Positions 7,775 through 16,932 of a DNA stretch of 41,803 nt are shown here, one piece after another (positions within the stretch are counted from its first letter, which is position 1; the number at the start of each line of letters is the position of its first letter). The notes under the pieces are model-generated. The model saw nothing but the letters and a program-made list of their open reading frames with translations. It ran no database searches and was not told the origin of the DNA. Origin of the DNA: Allorhizocola rhizosphaerae (GTDB lineage: Bacteria; Actinomycetota; Actinomycetes; Mycobacteriales; Micromonosporaceae); the NCBI RefSeq assembly GCF_003426775.1, contig NZ_QJUG01000056.1, positions 1 through 41,803 of the forward strand. The letters run 5' to 3'. A program made the translations under genes and the position numbers.

Positions 7775-9247
7775 TCAGGCGGCCTGATGTCCGGTGAGGA
7801 CCTGGCGGCGCACCGGCCGGGACGTGGATCGACGCCGGGCGATGACCCATTCGGCGACGGCGATGTTGATTGCCCAGGCCAGGGTCATCAGCGTGGTCCT
7901 GGTTACGGCGTCGGACGCGCCTAGTATCAGCGCCGGAGCCAGCGTGAACACCTGTGTGCCGGCACCCATGCCGAGGGCGTAGGCACGGGTCATCCACGCG
8001 CTGTGGCCTCTGATGTCGCGGCGACGGATCGCCACGAACCCGAGCACGATGAACGCGACCATCGCCGAGCCGACCGCGAGCCTGATGGCGTTGAGCGCCG
8101 GGATCTGTGTCGAGGGGATGTCGTAGAACAGCGTCATCCACATGCCGGTGAGCGCGACGACGATTCCGCTCGGGACAAGGATCCTTCCCGCGATGCGATG
8201 CCAGCGCCGCCCGCGACGGCGCAATCCCGGGGCGAACTGCAGGGCGCCCAGGATGGCGTATGTGCTGACGCTGATGATGTGCAGCACCACGGGCACGGGC
8301 GACGCGAAGTACTGCGCGTTGTCCGGGGTCACCGCCCCGCCAGTGCTCAACTCGGTCACACGGACAGCGCCGGCCACGACCGGTACCAGACTGAGAAAAA
8401 TCAAGCCGGCGGGGATCAGCCATTCGCGACGGTTGCGGGAGGAAGTCATGGCCTCGATGGTGGCGGCCGGTGCGGCGCGGTTCATCGGAACGCGGGCCGG
8501 AGCTGAACCGGCCGATAGTGCGGCCGGGGCGTCATACTTTAGCCCGGGCTGGACGCCGCCGGGCTGGACGCCGCCGGGCTGGACCCGGCCCGGCTGGACC
8601 CGGCCGGTCTCGTAGGCCCACATGGCGATCTCGACCCGGTTGCGCGCGCCGAGCTTGGTCATCAGGCTGGCGATGTGGGTCTTGACAGTGCTCAGGCTGA
8701 TGTAGAGCTCGTCGGCGATCTCGCTGTTGGTCCGCCCGCGCGCCACCGTGGCGAGGACCTGCTCCTCCCGGTCGGTGAGCGTTTCGATCGGCTGCTTTGG
8801 CACGGCTTTCGGCCCCGCATCGGCGAAGGCCGAGAGCAGCCGCGTGGTGACGTTCGGGGCGATGAGCGCGTCTCCCTTGGCGGCGGCGTGCACAGCCTGC
8901 GCCAGCAGCACCGGCCCCGCGTCTTTGAGCAGGAAACCCTTGGCACCGGCCCGAAGCGCGCCATAGACGTACTCGTCCAAATCAAACGTGGTGATGACGA
9001 TGACGGCGAGCGGGTCGTCGACCCCCGGCCCGGCCAATGCTCGTGTCGCTTCGATGCCATCCATGCCGGGCATCCGGATGTCGAACAGGCACACGTCGGG
9101 GCGCAACCGCCGCGCGAGCTCGACGGCCGCACGCCCATCCGCAGCCTCCCCGACGACCTCGATGCCCGGCTGGGCGTTGAGAATCATCGCGAGTCCGGTC
9201 CGGACGATCTCCTGGTCGTCGGCGACGATGACACGAACGCTGCTCAC
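7775..9247 (-). CDS. NarL-type response regulator fused to DUF2306 membrane protein
   Basis: A 490-residue continuous frame. Residues 1-125 are a receiver domain with acidic pocket D10/D11, phospho-acceptor D56 and Lys108. Residues 153-215 are a LuxR-type helix-turn-helix (LTDREEQVL...NSEIADELYIS). A normal NarL regulator ends near residue 215; here the frame runs through four copies of a five-residue RVQPG/GVQPG repeat (216-235) and a short linker into a DUF2306 integral membrane domain (268-490, about six hydrophobic helices). This would tether a DNA-binding regulator to the membrane. Alternatively the membrane protein is made separately from internal ATGs at 8485 or 8449. The start overlaps the upstream kinase stop by 4 bp. 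The fusion depends on correct reading of the repeat at 8543-8602. Confidence 0.85.
   Translation of the reverse strand: MSSVRVIVADDQEIVRTGLAMILNAQPGIEVVGEAADGRAAVELARRLRPDVCLFDIRMPGMDGIEATRALAGPGVDDPLAVIVITTFDLDEYVYGALRAGAKGFLLKDAGPVLLAQAVHAAAKGDALIAPNVTTRLLSAFADAGPKAVPKQPIETLTDREEQVLATVARGRTNSEIADELYISLSTVKTHIASLMTKLGARNRVEIAMWAYETGRVQPGRVQPGGVQPGGVQPGLKYDAPAALSAGSAPARVPMNRAAPAATIEAMTSSRNRREWLIPAGLIFLSLVPVVAGAVRVTELSTGGAVTPDNAQYFASPVPVVLHIISVSTYAILGALQFAPGLRRRGRRWHRIAGRILVPSGIVVALTGMWMTLFYDIPSTQIPALNAIRLAVGSAMVAFIVLGFVAIRRRDIRGHSAWMTRAYALGMGAGTQVFTLAPALILGASDAVTRTTLMTLAWAINIAVAEWVIARRRSTSRPVRRQVLTGHQAA
8543..8602 (-). repeat. Four 15-bp tandem repeats joining the two halves of the regulator fusion
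   Basis: Four imperfect 15-bp units encode RVQPG, RVQPG, GVQPG, GVQPG at residues 216-235 of the response regulator/DUF2306 protein. Being a multiple of three they keep the frame open. The position, exactly where a NarL regulator should stop, suggests that repeat expansion or slippage created the fusion. Confidence 0.85.
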
Positions 9248-10386
9248 GCGGGCGACACCGTCCTGGGCAGCACTGCGCTCACGGTCCAGCCGCGATCCGG
9301 GTTGGGCCCGGCCTGGCAGGCCCCGCCGAGCAGACCGGCACGCTCCATCATGCCGATGAGCCCGTATCCCGGTGGTGCGGGCGCCCGTGCGGAGCCGAGC
9401 TCGCCGTCGTCGCTCACCCGCAGGTGCACCGACTTGTCGTCGGCGCTGACATCGACCTGGATGCGGGTCGCGTGGCGGGCGTGCCGCCGGGCGTTGGTGA
9501 CCGACTCCTGCGCGAGCCGATAGATGGCCGTGCCCACCGACGGGTGCAGGCCGTCGACATCACCCGAGATGGTCACGCCGACCTCCGGACCGGTGCGGGA
9601 TCGGCCCGCCAGACCTTCGAGATCGCGGATGCGCGGGCTGGGCGCCAGCTCGGCCGGTTGGTTGTTGCCTCGCAGAATGCGGACCATGGCCCGCATTTCG
9701 GCCAGGGCACCGGTCGCCTCGGCCTCGATCAGGCGCAGCGCCTCGACGGCCGCGTCCGGACGAGACTGCGCGGTCGCCAGCCCGGCCTGGGCACGGATCG
9801 CTATCGCCGAGACGTGATGGGCCACGGTGTCGTGCAGGTCGCGGGCGAGCCGCTCCCGCTCAAGCAGCTTGACCTGATCGAGCGTGCGCGTCCGCGCCCC
9901 CACCCGGTATCGGACTGCCACGCCCAGCATGCAGGCCGCGGACAGCACACCCATCCCGCCGAGCGTGTCGGTGAGATTCACCTGGCCCAGCGCCGGCGCG
10001 AGGCCCAAGTTGCCGGCCACGACCGCCGAGCCGAGCACGATCTGGCGCCCGGAACCCCAGCGGTACAACGAATATGGCAAGAACAGGAAGAACACCAGCG
10101 CACCGAGCTCCAGCGGCCGACCCTCGGTGAACAGCGGCGCGAGTGCCGAGGCGACAAACGCGATCGTCAGCATCAGCAGCGGCTTCGTCCGCCGCCACAG
10201 CAGCGTGGGGACCAGTGCGACAGCGACGCCCACCGACACGGCACGCCACGGCAGATCCGTCCGCAGCAGCACTTCGAGCAGCACGGTCAGGGCGAAAACG
10301 CCGACCAGCAACCAGTCGCGCCACACCCGCCGGGGCGGATGTGGCGCACCTGGGTCGTCCCAGACCGAACGAACAAGCTCGTGCAT
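9244..10386 (-). CDS. Sensor histidine kinase, NarL/DesK-like (HisKA_3)
   Basis: A 380-residue membrane kinase that partners the response regulator overlapping its stop by 4 bp. Hydrophobic helices between about residues 25 and 158 form the sensor, with no large extracellular domain, so it probably senses a membrane-associated or cell-envelope signal. The dimerisation and phospho-acceptor helix has ERERLARDLHDTVAHH with His185. The GHKL ATPase domain follows: N-box around QESVTNARRHAR, then DDGELG and a G-box GYGLIGMMER. Start at ATG 10386: a TAGGTT -10 hexamer lies six bases upstream, so this pair seems to have its own leaderless promoter even though it lies only 12 bp after the DUF6351 gene. 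Confidence 0.93.
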   Translation of the reverse strand: MHELVRSVWDDPGAPHPPRRVWRDWLLVGVFALTVLLEVLLRTDLPWRAVSVGVAVALVPTLLWRRTKPLLMLTIAFVASALAPLFTEGRPLELGALVFFLFLPYSLYRWGSGRQIVLGSAVVAGNLGLAPALGQVNLTDTLGGMGVLSAACMLGVAVRYRVGARTRTLDQVKLLERERLARDLHDTVAHHVSAIAIRAQAGLATAQSRPDAAVEALRLIEAEATGALAEMRAMVRILRGNNQPAELAPSPRIRDLEGLAGRSRTGPEVGVTISGDVDGLHPSVGTAIYRLAQESVTNARRHARHATRIQVDVSADDKSVHLRVSDDGELGSARAPAPPGYGLIGMMERAGLLGGACQAGPNPDRGWTVSAVLPRTVSPA

Positions 10387-10406
10387 CGGTCCAACCTACT
10401 AGTAGG
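10387..10406 (-). promoter_or_regulatory. Predicted leaderless promoter of kinase/regulator pair, with 12-bp palindrome
   Basis: On the minus strand TAGGTT (10398-10393) precedes ATG 10386 by six bases. The perfect palindrome CCTACTAGTAGG (10395-10406) overlaps the -10 and the stop codon of the upstream DUF6351 gene and could be an operator. No clear -35 is visible. Confidence 0.5.
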
Positions 10407-12555
10407 AACAGACCCCGGTCGGGAAGATCTCCTCCAGCCGCCGGCGTTCGGCGGCTGTCGGCACCCACGGGTCGTACAGGCCGCGAGCGATGGCCGTGGC
10501 GACGGGCTGCAGTTTGCAGGCGAACACGCCGCCCTCGATCGGGCCGCCCGCGACGGTGCGCGAAGTGCCGTAGAGCGGGAACCGCTGGGTGCACACGCCC
10601 GCCGGGCGCCGGTCAAGAATGCCGTCCCACACGCCCGGCCCGCTCGCGATCAGTGCTCCCGCCGTGGTGAAGCAGGAGTCGGACGGACGCACGCCCCGCG
10701 TGAGCCAGGCCTCGATGGCCGCGAGCGCCTGCGGGGTCTGGTCGAACGCCTGCACCGGCCGGGCATCCGTGAACCAGATGACCTGGTTGGACGCGTTGCC
10801 GTCGTGGTTGAGCATGCGCTGCCGGCTGGCGAAGGACTGGTGCGAGTTGTGCATGTCCAGCTGGTCCTCAAGGTAGTGCCGCCAGTCGATGATCGGGATA
10901 TCGATCTTGCCGGTGAACACGTGCCCCGACTCGTATGCACCGCGAATCGCCTTGCGCGACCCGACGGCCCGCCCGTCCTGCCGATTGCGTGCGCTCCACG
11001 GATCGAACTGGGCCGGGTCCGAGCACGACGCGGGCACGTACGGACAACCCTCCTGCACCATCTGGCTCGACGGCTTCCACGAGCCAACGCGAGCGTTCAC
11101 GTCCAGGAACTCGGCCGGGGTAATCAGCCCGCTGTTGAGCGATCTGAGCCCGTATTGCACGCCGACGTTGTCCCATGTCCGCAGCGTATAGCCATCGTCG
11201 CCCACGCCATAGACGGTGCGAAGATCCTCCGCGTGCGTCCAATGCACCGTGGACGTGATGCCGGGCGGATCCATGTTGGCCCACAACGGATCCAGCGGCG
11301 CCCACAGCGGGTTGAGCGTGAGCGGTGTCAGACCGCGCCAAGACTTGGTGCACTCGTCGGCTTGTAATGATGCGGACCCATTCAGCCCGATCAGCGCCGT
11401 GCGGTTCTCCCAATCGCGCCACTTGGGGTTGGCCGCGTCGAGCACGTCCATGTAGTATTCCAGCAGCTCGCAGTCTCCAATGTGGATGGTCTGGGTGACC
11501 ATGTCCGGGTAGGAGTACTGCGGGATGGCCGCGTCGATGATCCGGGTGCCGAAGTTCTGCCCGTAGACGTATTGTTGCAGGCCACCGCCTGATCCGCCGA
11601 CGCCGACGGTGTACCGCGCAACGCCATGCTCTTCAATGAAGTGCTCCTTGAGCATCAGCGCCGTCTCGGCCCCGAGCACCAGGTTGTAATGCGTGGCGGT
11701 CCGCGTGCCGGTGGAGTACAGGATCGCATAGCCCAGCGACAGGCCCTCGTGATAAAGCGCACCACCGGGCAACCGGCCCTGGTCGCGACCGATCGCCACG
11801 CCACCGTCGAATCGATAGATGACGCGCTTGTTCCACGCCGTTTCGTCGTCGAGCATCGCGATCGAATAGATGAACCGGTTGATCGTGCCGCGCTCCCGCT
11901 TGATGACGTAATCCAGCGTGCGACCGTCCAATGTGGTCGTCCGGGTCATGTCGGCCGGGCGTGTGCCGTCCGCGGGCATCGGCTTGAACTGCCCGTCTGT
12001 CGCGCGGTAAAGCCTGTCGTGCACCGGCGCGGCCAGGTTGCAGTCCCGGCTCCAGCCGATCACCGTGCCTGCGGCGTCGCGCACCTTCCAGCCTTGGCCG
12101 GCCTGGTTGTCGATGACCGGCTGGCCGAGCCCCGTCTGCTCGGTCCGGCACAGGAAGGGATATTGCCTGGGCCCCGAGAAGATCGGCCCGCTGAGGGGGT
12201 GGTTTTTTATGAGCTTTATTCCGGTACCAGAAAAGCGTCCACGAGCCAGGAGGAGGTTCCACCCGTCGTGGAGGCCGTCGACCACACCGGTCAGGGTGCG
12301 CTTGGCCGGGTCGGCGGTGAGCTTGCCCGTCACGTCCGTGCCGTTGCGCGTCACCTTCACCCCGGTGATGTCGGTGCGCGGGCCGGCCTTGACCTGAATG
12401 AGCGCGTCTCCCCCGCTGACCTGGTCGGCCCGGCTGGAGAGCACGTCGATGTCGAGCCGTTGGCCACCGATGTTCGCGGTGGCAGGCGTTGCTGACGCCA
12501 ATACGAGAGCGATGCTTGCGGCGACTGCCCCAAGCCGAATGGCGGCGGAATCCAT
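10399..12555 (-). CDS. Secreted DUF6351-family protein, putative alpha/beta hydrolase
   Basis: A 718-residue exported protein. Residues 1-28 form a Sec signal peptide with a hydrophobic core and an ATPATA-type cleavage region. A beta-rich, Ig-like N-terminal segment (about 30-110) precedes the main body. The body resembles tannase/feruloyl-esterase-like hydrolases in having a GVGGSGGG turn, a plausible nucleophile elbow; later acidic and His residues (for example MLNHDG and the SDSCF region) could complete a site, but the triad cannot be assigned with certainty. Several cysteines fit an extracytoplasmic protein. A patch with rare codons (about 12199-12240, residues 106-118) contrasts with the rest. 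It lies upstream of a kinase/regulator pair on the same strand and diverges from the NB-ARC regulator. Substrate unknown. Confidence 0.85.
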   Translation of the reverse strand: MDSAAIRLGAVAASIALVLASATPATANIGGQRLDIDVLSSRADQVSGGDALIQVKAGPRTDITGVKVTRNGTDVTGKLTADPAKRTLTGVVDGLHDGWNLLLARGRFSGTGIKLIKNHPLSGPIFSGPRQYPFLCRTEQTGLGQPVIDNQAGQGWKVRDAAGTVIGWSRDCNLAAPVHDRLYRATDGQFKPMPADGTRPADMTRTTTLDGRTLDYVIKRERGTINRFIYSIAMLDDETAWNKRVIYRFDGGVAIGRDQGRLPGGALYHEGLSLGYAILYSTGTRTATHYNLVLGAETALMLKEHFIEEHGVARYTVGVGGSGGGLQQYVYGQNFGTRIIDAAIPQYSYPDMVTQTIHIGDCELLEYYMDVLDAANPKWRDWENRTALIGLNGSASLQADECTKSWRGLTPLTLNPLWAPLDPLWANMDPPGITSTVHWTHAEDLRTVYGVGDDGYTLRTWDNVGVQYGLRSLNSGLITPAEFLDVNARVGSWKPSSQMVQEGCPYVPASCSDPAQFDPWSARNRQDGRAVGSRKAIRGAYESGHVFTGKIDIPIIDWRHYLEDQLDMHNSHQSFASRQRMLNHDGNASNQVIWFTDARPVQAFDQTPQALAAIEAWLTRGVRPSDSCFTTAGALIASGPGVWDGILDRRPAGVCTQRFPLYGTSRTVAGGPIEGGVFACKLQPVATAIARGLYDPWVPTAAERRRLEEIFPTGVCSY

Positions 12556-12661
12556 GACGTTCAGTCTCGCTGCTTTTGCCGGGCTGTCCAGTGCCCTAAC
12601 CCGGCCTTAACCTTGAGCTGCTTAATATCCAGCTGGGCCTGAGACGGGGAGGCGCAGGACG

Positions 12662-14983
12662 ATGTCATCGCAGGCGGGGCTGGACCGGCCCGATCCCAGT
12701 GCGGTCAACGACGCCGGAGCGCTGCTCCAGGCCTTGCGCGAGCTGCGCATAGCCGCCGGCAACCCGTCGCTGGCGGTGCTCAGCCGGCGCACCGGCATCC
12801 CACGCACGACCCTGCACGACGCGCTCAGCCTCAAGCGGATCACCCTGCCCGCGTGGGAGCTCGTGCAGAAGATCACGCGCGCCTGCGATTGCGCGCATGA
12901 CGAGGTCGCGCAGTGGGGAGAGGCGTGGCGGCGGGCTGCTTCCCCGCCCGCCCCACCACGCCTCGACCGGGTCGCGCCGCCGCAACAGCTGCCCGCAGCG
13001 CCGCGCCTGTTCACCGGCCGCGACAGCCCTCTGGCCGAGCTCGACAGCGCGCTGCACGCGCAGGCCGACGGGGGCACGGTCGTGGTCACCGCGATCGGCG
13101 GGCTCGGCGGCGTCGGCAAGACGTGGCTCGCGGTCCGGTGGGCGCACGACAATCTCGACCGCTTCCCCGACGGCCAGCTCTACGTGGACCTGCGCGGCTT
13201 CGACCCGCTTGACGAGCCAATGCCGCCGGCCGTCGCCATCCGGTCCTTTTTGGACGCTCTCGGGGTCGAGCACGCCGCGATCCCGGCCGACCCGCAGGCG
13301 CAGATCGGGCTCTACCGCACGATGGTCGCGGGCCGGCGCCTGCTCCTGCTGCTGGACAACGCTCGCGACACGGCCCAGGTGACCCCGCTGCTGCCCGGCA
13401 CGCCGACCGCCACGGTCCTGGTCACCAGCCGCAACCAGCTGACCGGCCTGGTGACCCGGCACGGCGCGCTTTCGGTCGCGCTCGATGTGCTGCCCGAGGC
13501 CGAGTCCCGTGCGCTGCTCAAGCGATACGTCGGGCCCGACCGGCTGGAAACCGGTGCCACCGACCGGATTCTGCGTTTGTGTGGCGGGCTTCCGCTGGCG
13601 CTGTCCATCGTGGGCGCGCGGGCCGCCGCGCATCCCGGCTTCCCGCTGTCGGCCATCGCCGACGAGCTGGAGTCGGCCCGGCTCGACGCGCTCGGCACGG
13701 GCGATCTGGCCGCGGACGTGCGGGCGGTCTTCGCCACGTCGGTCGCCGCGCTCGACGAGGCCCCGGCCCGGCTGTTCCGGATGCTCGGGCTCACGCCCGG
13801 CCAGGAGGTCGGCGCGGGCGCCGTCGCCGCGTTGATGGACCTGCCCGCCGAGCGCGTGCTCGCCACGCTGCGCGTGCTGACCGGCGCGCATCTGCTCACC
13901 GAGCATCAGCCCGGCCGGTTCCGGATGCACGATCTGGTCCGGTTGTACGCGACCGAGACCGCCGAGCCGTCTTCGCCGTCCGATGAGCCCGCACTGCGCC
14001 GGTTGGTCGACTTCTACCTGCAGACCGCACACCACGGCGAGTCCGCATTGGACGTCCACAAGCGACCAGGCAGCCTACCCCTGTCCGAGCCCGTTGCCGG
14101 GCATCGCGCCCTGCGGCTGGACTCCTCGGCGCAGGCCATGGCATGGTTCGGCGCCGAGCGGGAGGCGCTCAGCGCGGTCCTGCTGCTGGCCGTGGAGCGC
14201 GGCTGGCACGTCAAGGCGATGGAGCTTGCCCGGACGCTGCACGGCTTCTACGCCCGCTCGGGGGAGCACGTCGGCAGCGTGATGGTCGACCGCACCGGTC
14301 TGCAAGCCGCGCTCGCGGTCGGCGACGAGCACGGCTGCGCCATCGCCGAGCGCAACCTCGGCCGGACCCTGGCCCAGCTGCAACGGCACGACGAGGCGAT
14401 GTGCCATCTGGGCCGGGCGCTGATGAAGTTCATGGAGCTCGGCGACATCCGCGCGCAGGCCTCCACTCACCACATGATCGGCTATGCGCTCGGCAGGCGC
14501 GGCGAGCACCGGCAGGCGCTCATCCACGCGACCCGGTCGCTGGAGATGTTCCAGCAGCTGGGCGACACGCGGTGGACCGCCGCCATGCTCAACGCCATCG
14601 GCTGGTCGCACGCCAACCTGGGCGAGCTGGATCTGGCGTGGGAGACGTGCGGGCGGGCGCTGGCCCTGTGCCGCGAGCACGAGTTCCTCGCGGAGGAGCC
14701 GTTCGTCCTGCACAGCATCGGCTACATCCACCTGCGCGCGGGGCGTTACGCCAAGGCTCTGTTCTATCTGGAAGACGCGCTTGCCCGGGGGCGGGCGCGA
14801 GCCGTGACCGTGGTCGAGGCGACGTGCCTTTCGAGCATCGGCGACGCGCATCTGGCGATGGGCGACCGGGCGGCCGCCAAGGCGGCGTGGTGCGAGGCGC
14901 TCAACCTGCTGCGCCCGCAGCACCGCAGCGAGGAGATCCGGCAGGTCGAGCAGAAGTTGAAGCGGGTACTCCAGCGGGAGTAG
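12662..14983 (+). CDS. XRE-HTH / NB-ARC / TPR regulator (STAND, AfsR-like)
   Basis: A 773-residue signal-transduction ATPase of the STAND class. Residues about 20-85 are an XRE-like helix-turn-helix (LSRRTGIPRTTLHDAL). The NB-ARC core shows Walker A GGLGGVGKT (146-154), Walker B LLLLLDNAR (227-235), the GLPL motif (309-312) and an MHD motif in RMHDLVRLYA (422-424), the full set known from AfsR-like regulators and plant NLRs. The C-terminal 250 residues are tetratricopeptide repeats, probably the ligand-sensing region. The protein is expected to be a soluble transcription regulator switched by nucleotide state. Start ATG 12662 has a GGGGAGG Shine-Dalgarno site. It diverges from the DUF6351 gene, with 106 bp between them, and precedes a kinase/regulator pair that it may act with (inference). 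Confidence 0.92.
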   Translation: MSSQAGLDRPDPSAVNDAGALLQALRELRIAAGNPSLAVLSRRTGIPRTTLHDALSLKRITLPAWELVQKITRACDCAHDEVAQWGEAWRRAASPPAPPRLDRVAPPQQLPAAPRLFTGRDSPLAELDSALHAQADGGTVVVTAIGGLGGVGKTWLAVRWAHDNLDRFPDGQLYVDLRGFDPLDEPMPPAVAIRSFLDALGVEHAAIPADPQAQIGLYRTMVAGRRLLLLLDNARDTAQVTPLLPGTPTATVLVTSRNQLTGLVTRHGALSVALDVLPEAESRALLKRYVGPDRLETGATDRILRLCGGLPLALSIVGARAAAHPGFPLSAIADELESARLDALGTGDLAADVRAVFATSVAALDEAPARLFRMLGLTPGQEVGAGAVAALMDLPAERVLATLRVLTGAHLLTEHQPGRFRMHDLVRLYATETAEPSSPSDEPALRRLVDFYLQTAHHGESALDVHKRPGSLPLSEPVAGHRALRLDSSAQAMAWFGAEREALSAVLLLAVERGWHVKAMELARTLHGFYARSGEHVGSVMVDRTGLQAALAVGDEHGCAIAERNLGRTLAQLQRHDEAMCHLGRALMKFMELGDIRAQASTHHMIGYALGRRGEHRQALIHATRSLEMFQQLGDTRWTAAMLNAIGWSHANLGELDLAWETCGRALALCREHEFLAEEPFVLHSIGYIHLRAGRYAKALFYLEDALARGRARAVTVVEATCLSSIGDAHLAMGDRAAAKAAWCEALNLLRPQHRSEEIRQVEQKLKRVLQRE

Positions 14984-15040
14984 GACCGGCACCCGCGTGG
15001 GACGGATGCGGCGCGGCCCGGCATAGGCGATCATGCGAGG

Positions 15041-16153
15041 GTGCGCCGTCGACATGACCGTCCCTGGCCCATCCCGCTCGGGGTGCTCCAGGTGGTCCTC
15101 GGTGCCCTGGCCCATGTGCCTTGGTATGGCTTCGCGCTCCTGCTCGCCGGGCCGACGGTGCTGCTGATCGCGCGCAAGCGGTCGCCCGCGTGGGCTGTGG
15201 CTGGTGTTTGTGCTGTGGCGCTTGGGTTTGTGGCTTTGGACAACCCGCTGGGCCCGGTGGTTCCGGGCATCGTGGCGGCGGTCATCCTCGCGGTCGTGAA
15301 CGGGGCTCGGGTTGCGGCATGGCTCGCGTTGGCGGGGTTGTGGCTGGGGTGGATCGGGCTGGGGTGGATCGGGCTGGGGCTGTTGCGCGTGCGCCTTTTT
15401 GACAGCGCGCTGGAGGAGCTCAAGTGGCTGGGCATGGCCGTGCTGCTGGCCGGGATCGCCGAGATCGTGGACAACCGGCGGCAGCGGGCCATCGTGTACC
15501 GCAGGCTGTGGGAGGAGGAGCGGCGCAGGCGCGAGGAGGAGGCCCAGCGGCGCGCGGGCGAGCAGCGGCTGCAGATCGCGCGGGAGCTGCACGACGTGCT
15601 GGCGCACAGCCTCTCGCTGATCACCGTGCGGGCGTCGATCGCGCTGGAGCTGCTCGACTCGGATCCGGGTGAGGTGAGGGAGGCACTGTTGGCCATCAAG
15701 CAGGCGAGCAAGGGCGGGCTGGACGAGGTGCGTTCGGTGCTGCACGGCTTCAGGAGCGAACAGGCGCCCCGCTCCCCCGCGCCGGATCTGTCCATGTTGG
15801 ACGATCTGGTCGCGCAGTCGGAGGCGGCGGGGCTCACGGTGCGGCTGGTGCGGACCGGGATCGGCGGGGACGTCCCGGCGGGCGCGGGGCTTGCCGCGTA
15901 CCGGATAATCCAAGAGGGTTTGACGAACGTGATCAGGCACAGCACGGCGCGCAGTGCGGTCGTGTCCGTCCACCACGCGGGCTGGGCGCTGCTGATCGGC
16001 GTCTCCGACGACGGACCCGCGCGAATGTCCGAATCGGACTCGGGTAGCGGGGTGATCGGCGTCCGGGAGCGGGCGGCGGCGCTCGGCGGGTGGGCCGAGA
16101 TCGGACCAAATGCCAAGGGCGGCTTCGAGATCCGGGTAGCGCTGCCGCTATGA
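15041..16153 (+). CDS. Sensor histidine kinase, NarL/DesK-like
   Basis: A 370-residue membrane kinase. Five or so hydrophobic helices occupy residues 10-145, including a tandem GLGWIGLGWIGLG stretch encoded by a short DNA repeat (about 15350-15385). A highly charged Glu/Arg helix (155-175) leads into the HisKA_3 helix with RELHDVLAHSL and phospho-acceptor His184. The GHKL domain follows (QEGLTNVIRHS as N-box, DDGPARM, then GVIGVRERAAALGG as G-box). It overlaps its response regulator by 4 bp (ATGA, 16150-16153). GTG 15041 is the best start; a weak GATCAT -10-like hexamer lies six bases upstream. The first residues MRRRHDRP are basic, consistent with a cytoplasmic N-terminus. Confidence 0.93.
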   Translation: MRRRHDRPWPIPLGVLQVVLGALAHVPWYGFALLLAGPTVLLIARKRSPAWAVAGVCAVALGFVALDNPLGPVVPGIVAAVILAVVNGARVAAWLALAGLWLGWIGLGWIGLGLLRVRLFDSALEELKWLGMAVLLAGIAEIVDNRRQRAIVYRRLWEEERRRREEEAQRRAGEQRLQIARELHDVLAHSLSLITVRASIALELLDSDPGEVREALLAIKQASKGGLDEVRSVLHGFRSEQAPRSPAPDLSMLDDLVAQSEAAGLTVRLVRTGIGGDVPAGAGLAAYRIIQEGLTNVIRHSTARSAVVSVHHAGWALLIGVSDDGPARMSESDSGSGVIGVRERAAALGGWAEIGPNAKGGFEIRVALPL

Positions 16154-16806
16154 TCCGGGTCCTGCTGGTTGACGATCAAGCTTTGGTACGGGCCGGATTC
16201 CGCGCGCTGCTGGCCGCCCAGCCGGATGTCGAGGTCGTCGGCGAGGCCGGTGACGGGCGGGCCGCCGTGGAGCTGGCCCGGCGGGAGCGGCCCGACGTGG
16301 TGCTCATGGACATCCGCATGCCCGTCATGGACGGGCTTGAGGCCAATCGGCTCATCAAGCGGGAGCTGCCCGAGACGCGGGTGATCGTGCTGACCACGTT
16401 CGAGCTGGACGAGTACGTTTTCACGGCCATCCGGGACGGGGCGTCGGGTTTCTTGGTGAAAGACACCGAGCCGGCCGATCTGATCCGCGCGGTGCGGGTG
16501 GTGGCGTCCGGTGACGCACTGCTGTCGCCGGGAGTCACGCGCCGGCTCATCTCCGAGTACGCGCAGAAATCGAGGGCGCCCTCGCATTCGGTTGCGCTGG
16601 AGGCGTTGACCGAACGTGAGCGGGAGGTCTTGGCGCTGGTCGGGCTTGGACTGTCCAATGAGGAGATCGCGGGGCGGTTGGTGGTCAGCCCGCTCACGGC
16701 CAAGACGCACGTCAGCCGTGCGATGATCAAGCTCGGTGCGCGGGACCGGGCCCAGCTGGTCGTCTTCGCGTACGAGTCGGGTCTGGTGCGGCCCGGATGG
16801 GTTTAG
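16150..16806 (+). CDS. NarL/FixJ-type response regulator
   Basis: A 218-residue DNA-binding regulator cognate to the kinase it overlaps. Receiver domain: acidic pair D8/D9, phospho-acceptor D54 in VVLMDIRMP, conserved Lys in FLVKD. The LuxR-type helix-turn-helix lies at about 150-210 (LTEREREVLAL...NEEIAGRLVVS). Start ATG 16150 gives the canonical MIRVLLVDDQ opening; the frame is open 20 codons further upstream but that lies inside the kinase gene. A small hairpin (6-bp stem GGCTTC/GAAGCC, 16806-16824) follows the stop and may end the operon. Confidence 0.95.
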   Translation: MIRVLLVDDQALVRAGFRALLAAQPDVEVVGEAGDGRAAVELARRERPDVVLMDIRMPVMDGLEANRLIKRELPETRVIVLTTFELDEYVFTAIRDGASGFLVKDTEPADLIRAVRVVASGDALLSPGVTRRLISEYAQKSRAPSHSVALEALTEREREVLALVGLGLSNEEIAGRLVVSPLTAKTHVSRAMIKLGARDRAQLVVFAYESGLVRPGWV

Positions 16807-16932
16807 GCTTCTTCAGGCGAAGCCGTGCTTTGCCCAGCCGCTTGCGGGTATTACAGATACCGTAGCGGGAGTAGAGCGGGTGTCGCTCCCCGTATGACGC
16901 CTTTTGCGGCCGAAGTGCGGATCGTGGAAGGC

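Noticed and set aside
9424-11367. Very long plus-strand open frame opposite the histidine kinase and DUF6351 genes
   Set aside because: Both minus-strand genes have full family motifs; the opposite frame is a GC-bias shadow.
15350-15385. Tandem DNA repeat encoding GLGWIGLGWIGLG in a kinase membrane helix
   Set aside because: It is a simple hydrophobic helix repeat in frame with normal kinase sequence, not evidence of a separate element.
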